Source: Acidimicrobiales bacterium
GTDB taxonomy: Bacteria; Actinomycetota; Acidimicrobiia; Acidimicrobiales; AC-9
Direction: 5' to 3'
Length of the DNA stretch: 64,000 nt
Assembly (NCBI GenBank): GCA_036270875.1
Contig: DATBBR010000057.1
Location: 1 to 64,000, forward strand
The number at the start of each line of letters is the position of its first letter. Position 1 is the first letter of the stretch. This document shows, piece after piece, positions 8,608-15,791 of the stretch. The notes beneath the pieces were generated by a model, which worked only from the letters and a program-made list of their open reading frames with translations, was not told where the DNA came from and did not search any database. The position numbers were made by a program, and so were the translations under genes.

Positions 8608-11600
8608 TCACTGCCGGCTGGCGGTGGGCACGGACTCGGCGAGCGGCCCGCCACCAGCAGCGGCGCGGAACGCGTTGTCCCATCCCTCCGCCGTGATGCC
8701 GATGCGGGCGAGCGCGGTCTGGGCGTCGGCCAGGGCCGCCGATGCCTCGGGCCCGTCAGTAGCCTCCAGGCCGCGCGCGCGAGCGAGGCGAACGATGGCC
8801 TGCTGGGTCCGGTCGCCGGTGTCGTCGAGTCCGGACCGGGCGGCGCAGAACGCCTCCTCTGCCTCGTCGGGACGACCGAGCTGCACGGACGCGAAGCCTC
8901 GGGCGACCTCGGCGACGGCCCGATCGAGATAGGTCGCCTCCTCGAGCGACGCCGTCATGCGGGCCGCGTCGATCGCGTCCTCGGCCCGATGGGCGCCGGC
9001 GTAGGCCAGGGCGAGCAGCGACAACGCATTGGCGCGCGGGCCGGCCGCCGCTGCGCCGGCGCCCGCCTGCTCCAGCCGATCGATCGCTTCGTCGAACCGT
9101 CCGACCTGGGCCAGGGCGGCGCCGTGAGCCGTGTCGACCTCGGTCGTGGCCAGCTCGCTGACCGCGCCGGTCGACAGCTGCGACAGCTCGCTCAGGACCG
9201 ACAGCGCCTGTTCGCCGTCGCCCACGTGGATGGCGGTGCCCGCGAGCACCAGCCCCGCCCCCTGCACCAGCCCGTACACCAGGCCGGCCTTGGAGGAGGT
9301 CCATTCGTTCGACCCTGCGTGCGCCAGGGCGCTCATCAGGTTCTCCCGGGCCAATGCGAACGCCGCCTCGACCTCGCCTGCGGCGGCACGGGCCCTGATC
9401 AGGACGCCCTCAGCTCTCAGGGCGTCGCCGTTCTGAAGCTCGCGGAACAGCCGGGCCGCCTCCTGGCTCCGCTCGATGGCCTCGTTCGTCCGCCCCTGCC
9501 ACAGCGCCACCGAGCCCAGCAGGAACTGCACCATCGCCAACGCCCACCGGTCGCCGCCCTGGCGCACCTCGCCGAGGATGTGCGTCGCCAGCGCCTCTGC
9601 TTCATCTCGGCGACCCTGGAAGAAGCGGACGAACCCGAGGAGCCCTTTGGTCCAGCCGAGCCCTCCCCAGTCCCCTGCCTCGATGAAGGTGCTTCCCGCC
9701 TCGCTGAGGCGCTCCTCCGCCTCGGTCAGGCGACCGAGTGCGTAGGCGATCTCGGCCAGGTTCCAGAGAGCCCAGGCCTCCTCTCGACGCGAGCCGAGGG
9801 CACGGAAGGTCGTGAGAGCGGTCGTCATGGCCGCCTCTGCCCCGTCCGGGTCGCCCATGAGCGAGCGGGTCGTGCCCAGCTTGCTGAAGGCCTCGGCTTC
9901 ACCATGATCGTCACCAACGTCGCGCCAGATGCGAGTCGCCCGTTCGAGGGTGGCGCTCGATGCGTGGAAGGAACCCTCGGCCTGCTCGACATGGCCGAGC
10001 ACGGTGAGCGCCCGGGCCACGGCGCGCTGGTCGCCCTGCGCGGACGCGGAAGCCAGCGCGCTGTCGATGTCGGCACGCGCCGCGCCGGGCTCGCGCAGAT
10101 AGGCCATGGCATCGGCCCGCTCCAGCAGCACCTCACGACGGGTTGCGTCCTCGCCCGGCGGAATGACCGCCACGGCCCGTGACAGGAGGTCCACGGCCAC
10201 TTGATAGAACCCCCGCTGGCGTGAGCGGTCGGCTGACAGAGTGGTGAACTCCAGCGCCGACCGCCACACGTCGATCGGGATCCCGCCGACCGCTCCCACC
10301 TCGGCGGTGAGCGCCGAGGCCTGGCTGTAGTGGTGGGCCAGCTGCTCGACCACCTCATGCTGGCGGTCGGTCTGCTGGGTGCTCTCGGACAACCATGATG
10401 CCAGGGCGTAGTGCCTTCGGGCCCGGTCGGCCTTGGTCAGGATCTCGTACGCGACCTCACGCGCCAACCCGGATCGGAAAGCCCACGTGTCACCCTGCAT
10501 GGCGAGAACGTCCGTGGCCGCCAGCTCCTCGATGACGGGACCGATCTCTGGCGCGCCCCGTGCCATCGCCAAGGTGGTGAGGGCCTCGAGACCGCCGCGC
10601 AGGCCCACCACCGACGCGTCCTCCACGACGGCGCGCTCGTCGCGGCTGAGCACGTCGAGGCGGGCTGCCACCAGGCCGCGCAGGGTCGCAGGGAGCTCCG
10701 CGCCCCGCCGGCCGACCTCGCCGAGCACGTCCTGCTCGCTGCGGCTGGCATCGTCGAGCAGAGCCGAGAGCTCTTCCAGGAACAAGGGGTTGCCCCCGCT
10801 CCGCTCGAGGAGCGCGTCCTGAAGCCCCGGCTGCAGCTCGTTCCCCGACAGCGAGGCGAGCAGCTGGCGGCCTTCGACGAGGGTGAGGGGATCGACGTGC
10901 AGCACGACCTCGCTGTGGCGGCCCGCCCTGGGAGACCACCGAGGCTGGATCTCGGGACGGGCCGTGGCCATGAGCACGAGCGGGAGGTGATGCAGCCGAT
11001 CGAGGAGATCGTCGATGGCGTCGAAGACCAGCTCGTCCGCCCAGTGGAGCTCTGACAGCGCCAACACCAGGGGGCGACGGCGGGCGAGCCCATCGAGAAA
11101 GGTCAACAGCGACAGACGCACCTCGTCGCGGGTTCGACCTGGGTCGACGTTGGCCAGCGCGTCCTGATCGCCCATGAGGAAGGAGAGAGCAGTCGCCAGC
11201 CGCTCCGCCTCGGTGCCGGCGACGTCGACGCCGGTGACCGTGGCGACCGCGGACCGGCACTTGGCCAGCATCTCGTCGGCCGAGTCGGAAGGCTCGATGG
11301 CGCACGCCTGGCGCATCATCTCCGCCATCGGCCACCAGACGTTGGCTTCCCCGTAGGGCACGCAGCGCCCCTCCAGCAGTGTGGCGTCGTGCTCCTGGAC
11401 CGCCCAATCGGCGAGCTCGCGGGCGAGGCGGCTCTTGCCGACTCCCGCGTCGCCGAGCAGGACTACCAGTTGTGCCCGACTCCGAGCGACCGCGGCGCCG
11501 ACTGCATGCTGGAGCAGGCCCAGCTCCTCGCGGCGACCGACCAGCGGACCGTCCACCCGGGCCGGCCGGCGCCCAGGCGGAGCAAGACATTCGAGCGCGA

Positions 11601-12216
11601 TCCATGCTTCGACGGTCCCGTCCCGGCCGCGGGTCTGCAGCATGCCCGCCGGCTCATAGCGCACCACTGCGGCGGTGCTCGACCGAGTAGGAGAGCCCAC
11701 GAGCACCTGACCCGGATCGGCCATGGTCTGCAGCCGGCTGGCCACGTTGACCACGTCGCCCATCGCCGTGTAGTCGCCGCCGGCCCGCAGGGCGCCGACC
11801 AGAACCTCGCCGGTGTTGACGCCGATGCGCATGCGGACGGACTGGAGCTCACCCGAGAGCGCCACGACACTCGATTGCATCTGCAGAGCCGCCCGCACCG
11901 CCCGTTCGGCATCGTCCTCGTGGGCGACCGGAGCGCCGAACAAGGCGACGATGGCGTCACCCACGATCTTGTCGACCCTCCCGCCGAAGGCGGTGATGTC
12001 GGCGGCCAGTCGCTCGAAGCAGCGGTCCACGAGGTTCTTGACCTGCTCGGGGTCCATCGCCTCGCTCAAGGTGGTGAAGCCGACGAGATCGGCGAACACC
12101 ACGGTGACGACCCGCCGCTCATCGCCCCGCGAGCCGTGCGTCACGATCGACTGCCCGCATCCGGGGCAGAATCGAGCCCCCTCCGGCAGCGTGTTCCCGC
12201 AGGATGGGCAGGTCAT
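8608..12216 (-). CDS. Class III adenylate/guanylate cyclase-ATPase-TPR regulator
   Basis: A 1202-residue multidomain protein. Residues 1-21 form a zinc ribbon with cysteines 3, 6, 17 and 20. Residues about 35-185 are a class III nucleotidyl cyclase domain with both metal aspartates (D43 in FADLVGFT, D87 in KIVGDAIV) and the VNVASR transition-state motif. An AAA-type ATPase follows, with a perfect P-loop GDAGVGKS at 255-262, and the C-terminal half is made of TPR-like helices. This architecture is common in actinobacterial cyclases related to LuxR-type ATPases, but it has no LuxR helix-turn-helix. It probably makes cAMP under control of the ATPase/TPR part. The start is ATG with a leaderless promoter. 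Confidence 0.88.
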   Translation of the reverse strand: MTCPSCGNTLPEGARFCPGCGQSIVTHGSRGDERRVVTVVFADLVGFTTLSEAMDPEQVKNLVDRCFERLAADITAFGGRVDKIVGDAIVALFGAPVAHEDDAERAVRAALQMQSSVVALSGELQSVRMRIGVNTGEVLVGALRAGGDYTAMGDVVNVASRLQTMADPGQVLVGSPTRSSTAAVVRYEPAGMLQTRGRDGTVEAWIALECLAPPGRRPARVDGPLVGRREELGLLQHAVGAAVARSRAQLVVLLGDAGVGKSRLARELADWAVQEHDATLLEGRCVPYGEANVWWPMAEMMRQACAIEPSDSADEMLAKCRSAVATVTGVDVAGTEAERLATALSFLMGDQDALANVDPGRTRDEVRLSLLTFLDGLARRRPLVLALSELHWADELVFDAIDDLLDRLHHLPLVLMATARPEIQPRWSPRAGRHSEVVLHVDPLTLVEGRQLLASLSGNELQPGLQDALLERSGGNPLFLEELSALLDDASRSEQDVLGEVGRRGAELPATLRGLVAARLDVLSRDERAVVEDASVVGLRGGLEALTTLAMARGAPEIGPVIEELAATDVLAMQGDTWAFRSGLAREVAYEILTKADRARRHYALASWLSESTQQTDRQHEVVEQLAHHYSQASALTAEVGAVGGIPIDVWRSALEFTTLSADRSRQRGFYQVAVDLLSRAVAVIPPGEDATRREVLLERADAMAYLREPGAARADIDSALASASAQGDQRAVARALTVLGHVEQAEGSFHASSATLERATRIWRDVGDDHGEAEAFSKLGTTRSLMGDPDGAEAAMTTALTTFRALGSRREEAWALWNLAEIAYALGRLTEAEERLSEAGSTFIEAGDWGGLGWTKGLLGFVRFFQGRRDEAEALATHILGEVRQGGDRWALAMVQFLLGSVALWQGRTNEAIERSQEAARLFRELQNGDALRAEGVLIRARAAAGEVEAAFALARENLMSALAHAGSNEWTSSKAGLVYGLVQGAGLVLAGTAIHVGDGEQALSVLSELSQLSTGAVSELATTEVDTAHGAALAQVGRFDEAIDRLEQAGAGAAAAGPRANALSLLALAYAGAHRAEDAIDAARMTASLEEATYLDRAVAEVARGFASVQLGRPDEAEEAFCAARSGLDDTGDRTQQAIVRLARARGLEATDGPEASAALADAQTALARIGITAEGWDNAFRAAAGGGPLAESVPTASRQ

Positions 12217-12230
12217 CGCCAGTCAGGATA
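12217..12230 (-). promoter_or_regulatory. Leaderless -10 element of the large cyclase gene
   Basis: On the minus strand TATCCT (12230-12225) is followed by eight bases and the ATG at 12216, with no ribosome binding site. Confidence 0.5.
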
Positions 12231-12332
12231 ATGCCATCGGCGTTCTTTGCCCCCATCGAATGGCCCGATCCCAGTCACGAGCGTCGTGGCCCTGATGGCG
12301 GGGCGGAGGCGGCTGAGTGGGCCCAGTCGTCG

Positions 12333-12554
12333 TCAATCCATCTTCAGAGCGGGCGTACCGTCCTTCACCGCGAGGCGTGCCGGAAGGCCCAAGAGGTCGA
12401 GCGGCTCCCTTTGCATCGGCGATGCGCGCAGCGGCACGACTTCACCGCGATGCGATCCCGCCGTGATGACGACGTCGATCCGAACGTGTTGGCGTTCATC
12501 GGTCTCGACATCCACGATCATGACGTCGTACATGCCGTCCGGCAGCGCTTCCAC
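12333..12554 (-). CDS. Small conserved-type hypothetical protein
   Basis: A 73-residue acidic protein starting with GTG. It alternates hydrophobic and charged residues as in a beta-rich fold (YDVMIVDVETDE, RIDVVITAGSHRGEVV) and ends with DLLGLPARLAVKDGTP. From memory, small actinobacterial proteins with a similar ITTGxHKGEVV and LLGLPxxL pattern exist, which supports a real gene; I cannot name a function. No convincing ribosome site precedes the GTG. It is divergent from the histone-like gene. Confidence 0.55.
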   Translation of the reverse strand: MEALPDGMYDVMIVDVETDERQHVRIDVVITAGSHRGEVVPLRASPMQREPLDLLGLPARLAVKDGTPALKMD

Positions 12555-12613
12555 CAGTCGAAAGACTCGCGAAGTACCGCGCCGGCGTCCATCGCGAGAG
12601 CAAAACCCTTCGC

Positions 12614-12631
12614 GTCAAGGAAAAACTTGAC
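12614..12631. promoter_or_regulatory. Perfect dyad in the divergent region before the histone-like gene
   Basis: GTCAAG (12614-12619) and CTTGAC (12626-12631) form a perfect 6-bp inverted repeat around six bases. The second arm overlaps a TTGACC -35-like hexamer (12627-12632) pointing toward the histone-like gene. The flanking 150 bases are less GC-rich than the rest of the window, as expected for a control region. Confidence 0.4.
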
Positions 12632-12751
12632 CTCGCGGCCAAGAACCTTTTTCATTACATGGAAACTACGACGCGGTGATGTCGACCGTTACGGAAGCGG
12701 TGCGAACACCACGAGGACGGCGAAGGCCGCCAGAAAGCGATAGGTGATTCG

Positions 12752-13282
12752 ATGACAGCCATCAGAAAGGCGGCTTCGGCCGCAGAGAAGCGGGTCGCAG
12801 GCGCGACGGGCAGAGCTAGACAGACCGCCCAGCGGCGGGGCCGCAGCCTGGCCAAGAAGGCCAGCAAGTCGGCGTCCAAGACGTCGAAGTCGCTGGCCAA
12901 GAAGTCGCGGGCGACGGGCCGTACCACGGCGCGCAAGACCACCAAGGCCGCTCGCAAGACGACCAAGGCTCCGGCCCGCAAGACGGCGAAGGCCCGAAAG
13001 ACCGTCCGCAAGGCGACCAAGGCGCCGGCCCGCAAGACGACGAAGGCCCGTAAGACGGCCCGCAAGGCTCCGGCCCGCAAGGCTACGGCCCGCAAGGCGA
13101 CCCGAAAGACCACTCGCAAGACGACGCGGGCTCCTGCTCGAAAGTCGACCAAGGCGCCCGCCCGCAAGACGGTGAAGGGTAGGGCTCGCAAGACCACGAG
13201 AGCGCCGGCGCGAAAGGGCACCAAGGCCACCGCGGCGTCTCGGGCTCGCAAGTCGACAGCCAAGAGGGCCGCCAAGGCCTAA
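12752..13282 (+). CDS. Lysine/alanine-rich histone H1-like DNA-binding protein
   Basis: A 176-residue, extremely basic protein. After a short N-terminal part (1-60) it consists of repeats of the type KAPARKTTKA / ARKTVRKATK, built almost only from Lys, Ala, Arg, Thr and Pro. Such tails occur in eukaryotic histone H1, in bacterial Hc1/Hc2-like proteins and in the C-terminus of mycobacterial HupB/Lsr2-associated proteins; they bind and compact DNA without sequence preference. There is no HU domain, so it is a stand-alone tail protein. ATG with AGGTG ten bases upstream. The repeat DNA is also why the opposite strand stays open. Confidence 0.8.
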   Translation: MTAIRKAASAAEKRVAGATGRARQTAQRRGRSLAKKASKSASKTSKSLAKKSRATGRTTARKTTKAARKTTKAPARKTAKARKTVRKATKAPARKTTKARKTARKAPARKATARKATRKTTRKTTRAPARKSTKAPARKTVKGRARKTTRAPARKGTKATAASRARKSTAKRAAKA

Positions 13283-13310
13283 CTCGGCGGCCCCGGAAGG
13301 CGGGCCCGAG
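13283..13310 (+). terminator. Possible terminator hairpin of the histone-like gene
   Basis: Directly after the stop, CTCGG (13283-13287) pairs with CCGAG (13306-13310) and GCCC (13290-13293) with GGGC (13302-13305), with a two-base bulge and an eight-base loop. There is no T-tract, so this is tentative. Confidence 0.3.
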
Positions 13311-13343
13311 GGCAGGGCGGGCCGGCGAGGTCTGAGGCGGCGG

Positions 13344-14105
13344 TCAGATGTCGCTCATCAGCTTGAAGGCCTCGGCCGCGCCGAACCCGGCGCGGCGGCC
13401 CTCATCGGCGTGCCGTTGGACCACGCGATCGCGAAATCGCGCCGTCTCGTCGCGGGATGTGGACGCTTCGATGCGCATGGTCGAGCGGAACTGGCTTCGA
13501 TGGGCGAGCAGGGCCTCCAGCTTGGCGTCCACGAACCCCGAGACGTCTTCGAAGTGGTCCGCCTCGTCGGCCTCCCACAGCAGCAGCGCCGACGGACGGT
13601 GCGGCGGCACTTCTTGCTCGGGGAAGAAGTGTGGATCGCGCGCCGCCACGATGGCATCGGTGAGAAGGAACCCGGCGTTGCGGTGGTCCGGATGGAGGCG
13701 GTAGCGCTTCCAGGGATCGTGGCCGAGCACGACGTCGGGCCGGATGATGCGGATCCAGGAGCAGAGCTGCCGGCGCTGGCGAAGGCCGGCCTCGAGCTCG
13801 CCGTCGGGCCAGCCAAGAAAGACGACGTCTCCCTCGCCGCCGAGCGACTTCGACGCGGCCCGCTGCTCATCCTGGCGGATGCGGACGAGGCTGGCGAGGT
13901 CCTGAGACGGATCCCAGGAGCCCTTGGCACCGTCCGTGCACACCAGATGTCGAATGCGACATCCGGCGGAGGCCCACTTGGCGAGCGTGGCGCCGCACCC
14001 GAACTCGATGTCGTCAGGATGGGCCCCCACCGCCAGCGCGCAACTGGGGGTGGCCAGGTTCGACCCGGTCGGTGCGTCCGATCCCTCCTCCGAAATCGAT
14101 GTCAC
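13344..14105 (-). CDS. PIG-L family (LmbE-like) deacetylase
   Basis: A 253-residue zinc-dependent N-deacetylase-type protein. The metal and catalytic motif AHPDD (about residues 28-32) and the second motif HPDHR (about 140) are intact. Family members deacetylate GlcNAc-containing small molecules, such as MshB and Mca in mycothiol metabolism, but many are uncharacterised. It starts seven bases after the stop of cofC on the same strand, so the two are probably co-transcribed; the functional link to F420 synthesis is not evident. Confidence 0.85.
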   Translation of the reverse strand: MTSISEEGSDAPTGSNLATPSCALAVGAHPDDIEFGCGATLAKWASAGCRIRHLVCTDGAKGSWDPSQDLASLVRIRQDEQRAASKSLGGEGDVVFLGWPDGELEAGLRQRRQLCSWIRIIRPDVVLGHDPWKRYRLHPDHRNAGFLLTDAIVAARDPHFFPEQEVPPHRPSALLLWEADEADHFEDVSGFVDAKLEALLAHRSQFRSTMRIEASTSRDETARFRDRVVQRHADEGRRAGFGAAEAFKLMSDI

Positions 14106-14112
14106 CGGGTTC

Positions 14113-14745
14113 TCATGACCGAGAGTGCCTGTAGTCGAGATCGGCTGGTTGGTCCACGTCCCACGCCAGGAGGGGCTCGTCCACGACCCGGAGCGGCAGG
14201 CCCAGACGGCGCGCCTCGTGCTCGTGACGAAGGAACGAGCCTGGTCCGTACGAGAACGTGAATCCGACCGCGGTGGGCACGCACGCCACGTTGGTGCCGT
14301 CGTGATGACGGTCGGGGACGAGCGTCACTCCCGGGAAGCGACCGACCCACGTGAGATCGGCGGCGAGCGGCAGGTCGCCGTGGGCAACGGTCACCCGCAC
14401 CGCTCCGGCGGCCCCGAGGCGACTGACACCAGCCTCCACCGCCCTGTTCAGTCCCCGTTCCGGCTCCCAGATCACCAGCGCGCCCCGCTGGCGAGCCCAC
14501 ACGGCGACGTCGTTGTCATCGCAGACCACGGCGACGGGAAGGGTGCCAGCGGCGGCCACGACGCGCTCGGCCATGGACCGGGCGAGGCTCGCACGCTCCG
14601 CCGGGGGGAGGGCAGGAGCCAGGCGTCGCTTCGCCTCGGCGAAGGCCTTGACCGGCACGAGCACGGCTTCGGGACCGATACGGAGGGCGTCCGGCGACCG
14701 TTGACCCTGTTGCCCCGGCGATGAGCTCACGCCCTCGCGTCCCAC
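14113..14745 (-). CDS. cofC: 2-phospho-L-lactate/phosphoenolpyruvate guanylyltransferase (F420 biosynthesis)
   Basis: A 210-residue nucleotidyltransferase of the CofC/FbiD family, which transfers GMP to phosphoenolpyruvate or phospholactate in coenzyme F420 biosynthesis. It shows VLVPVKAFAEAKRRLAPALP at the N-terminus (GTP-binding region), the VCDDNDVAVWAR segment, GLNRAVEAG, and VTVAHGDLPLAADL, in the usual order. The GTG start lies 22 bases from gpsA on the other strand. F420 would feed the LLM oxidoreductase at 7681 and probably others elsewhere in the genome. Confidence 0.85.
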   Translation of the reverse strand: MGREGVSSSPGQQGQRSPDALRIGPEAVLVPVKAFAEAKRRLAPALPPAERASLARSMAERVVAAAGTLPVAVVCDDNDVAVWARQRGALVIWEPERGLNRAVEAGVSRLGAAGAVRVTVAHGDLPLAADLTWVGRFPGVTLVPDRHHDGTNVACVPTAVGFTFSYGPGSFLRHEHEARRLGLPLRVVDEPLLAWDVDQPADLDYRHSRS

Positions 14746-14755
14746 CCAGCCAGTC

Positions 14756-14767
14756 TAGGGTGGCGGC
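14756..14767 (+). promoter_or_regulatory. Leaderless -10 element of gpsA
   Basis: TAGGGT at 14756-14761 lies six bases before the GTG at 14768, with no ribosome site. The hexamer is in the short divergent region with cofC. Confidence 0.5.
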
Positions 14768-15781
14768 GTGGTGACCAGGGTCGCAGTCGTCGGGGCTGGC
14801 TCATGGGGAACAGCAGTGGCGGCGCTCGTCGCCACGAACGCGCCTGTGACGCTGTGGGCCAGGCGCCCCGAGCTGGCACAGGAGATCGCTGTCGACCACG
14901 TCAACGGCTCGTATCTGCCCGGCATCCAGCTTCCGGACCGTTTGGGTGCCACGGCGTCGCTCGAGGAGGCTGTCGCCGGTGCCGACGTGGTGGTGATGGG
15001 TGTCCCGTCGCACGGCTTCCGGAGCGTGACCGCGGATATGGCGCCGTACCTCACCACCTCCACCCCGGTGATCAGCCTGGCCAAGGGCATCGAGCAGGAC
15101 TCGCTCAAGCGCATGAGTGAGGTCGTCGAAGAGGTGGCGCCCGGTTCGTCTCGTCCAGTGGGTGTCCTCACGGGCCCCAACCTGGCGCGGGAGGTGCTGG
15201 CCGGCCAACCGGCGGCGAGCGTCGTGGCCATGGCCGACGAAGGCATCGCTACCGAGCTGCAGCACCTGTTCTCGAGTGGGATGTTCCGGGTGTACACCAA
15301 CCCCGACGTGATCGGCTGCGAGATCGCCGGGGCGCTGAAGAACGTCATCGCCATCGCCGCCGGCATGACCGACGGCATGGGCTTCGGCGACAACACCCGC
15401 GCCACGCTTATCACCAGAGGTCTCGCCGAGATCACCCGGCTCGGCATCGCCATTGGTGGCGACCCCCTCACGTTCTCGGGGCTGGCCGGCATGGGTGACT
15501 TGGTCGCCACGTGCATCAGCCGTCAGAGCCGCAATCGCCACGTCGGTGAGGCGCTTGGCCAGGGCCGCCAGATCGACGAGATCGTGGCCGAGATGCGCAT
15601 GGTCGCCGAGGGTGTGAAGACGTCGGGACCTGTCGTCGAGCTCGCCACCCGGCACGGTGTCGAGATGCCTATCGCCGAGCAGGTGGCCGCCGTCATCCGC
15701 GACGGCAAGACCGTGCCGGAGGCGATCATCGATCTGATGCAGAGGGAGGCGAAGACCGAGCTGTACGGCATCCGCGGCTGA
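14768..15781 (+). CDS. gpsA: Glycerol-3-phosphate dehydrogenase [NAD(P)+]
   Basis: A 337-residue cytoplasmic enzyme that reduces dihydroxyacetone phosphate to sn-glycerol-3-phosphate for phospholipid synthesis. The Rossmann motif GAGSWGT is at residues 9-15, the catalytic lysines are in SLAKGIE (K106) and GALKNVIA (K191), and the family signature GMGFGDNTRATLITRG follows. Length is normal. GTG at 14768 is followed directly by another GTG codon, either of which could start translation. Confidence 0.95.
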   Translation: MVTRVAVVGAGSWGTAVAALVATNAPVTLWARRPELAQEIAVDHVNGSYLPGIQLPDRLGATASLEEAVAGADVVVMGVPSHGFRSVTADMAPYLTTSTPVISLAKGIEQDSLKRMSEVVEEVAPGSSRPVGVLTGPNLAREVLAGQPAASVVAMADEGIATELQHLFSSGMFRVYTNPDVIGCEIAGALKNVIAIAAGMTDGMGFGDNTRATLITRGLAEITRLGIAIGGDPLTFSGLAGMGDLVATCISRQSRNRHVGEALGQGRQIDEIVAEMRMVAEGVKTSGPVVELATRHGVEMPIAEQVAAVIRDGKTVPEAIIDLMQREAKTELYGIRG

Positions 15782-15791
15782 GGTCAATCCC

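Noticed and set aside
12950..13210. Short repeats that could suggest a CRISPR or minisatellite
   Set aside because: The repeats are irregular, in frame, without unique spacers, and encode the basic tail.
12655..13275. Minus-strand frame with repeated Leu-Arg-Ala-Gly-Ala translation
   Set aside because: It is the reverse of the KAPARK repeat DNA; the plus-strand histone-like gene explains it.
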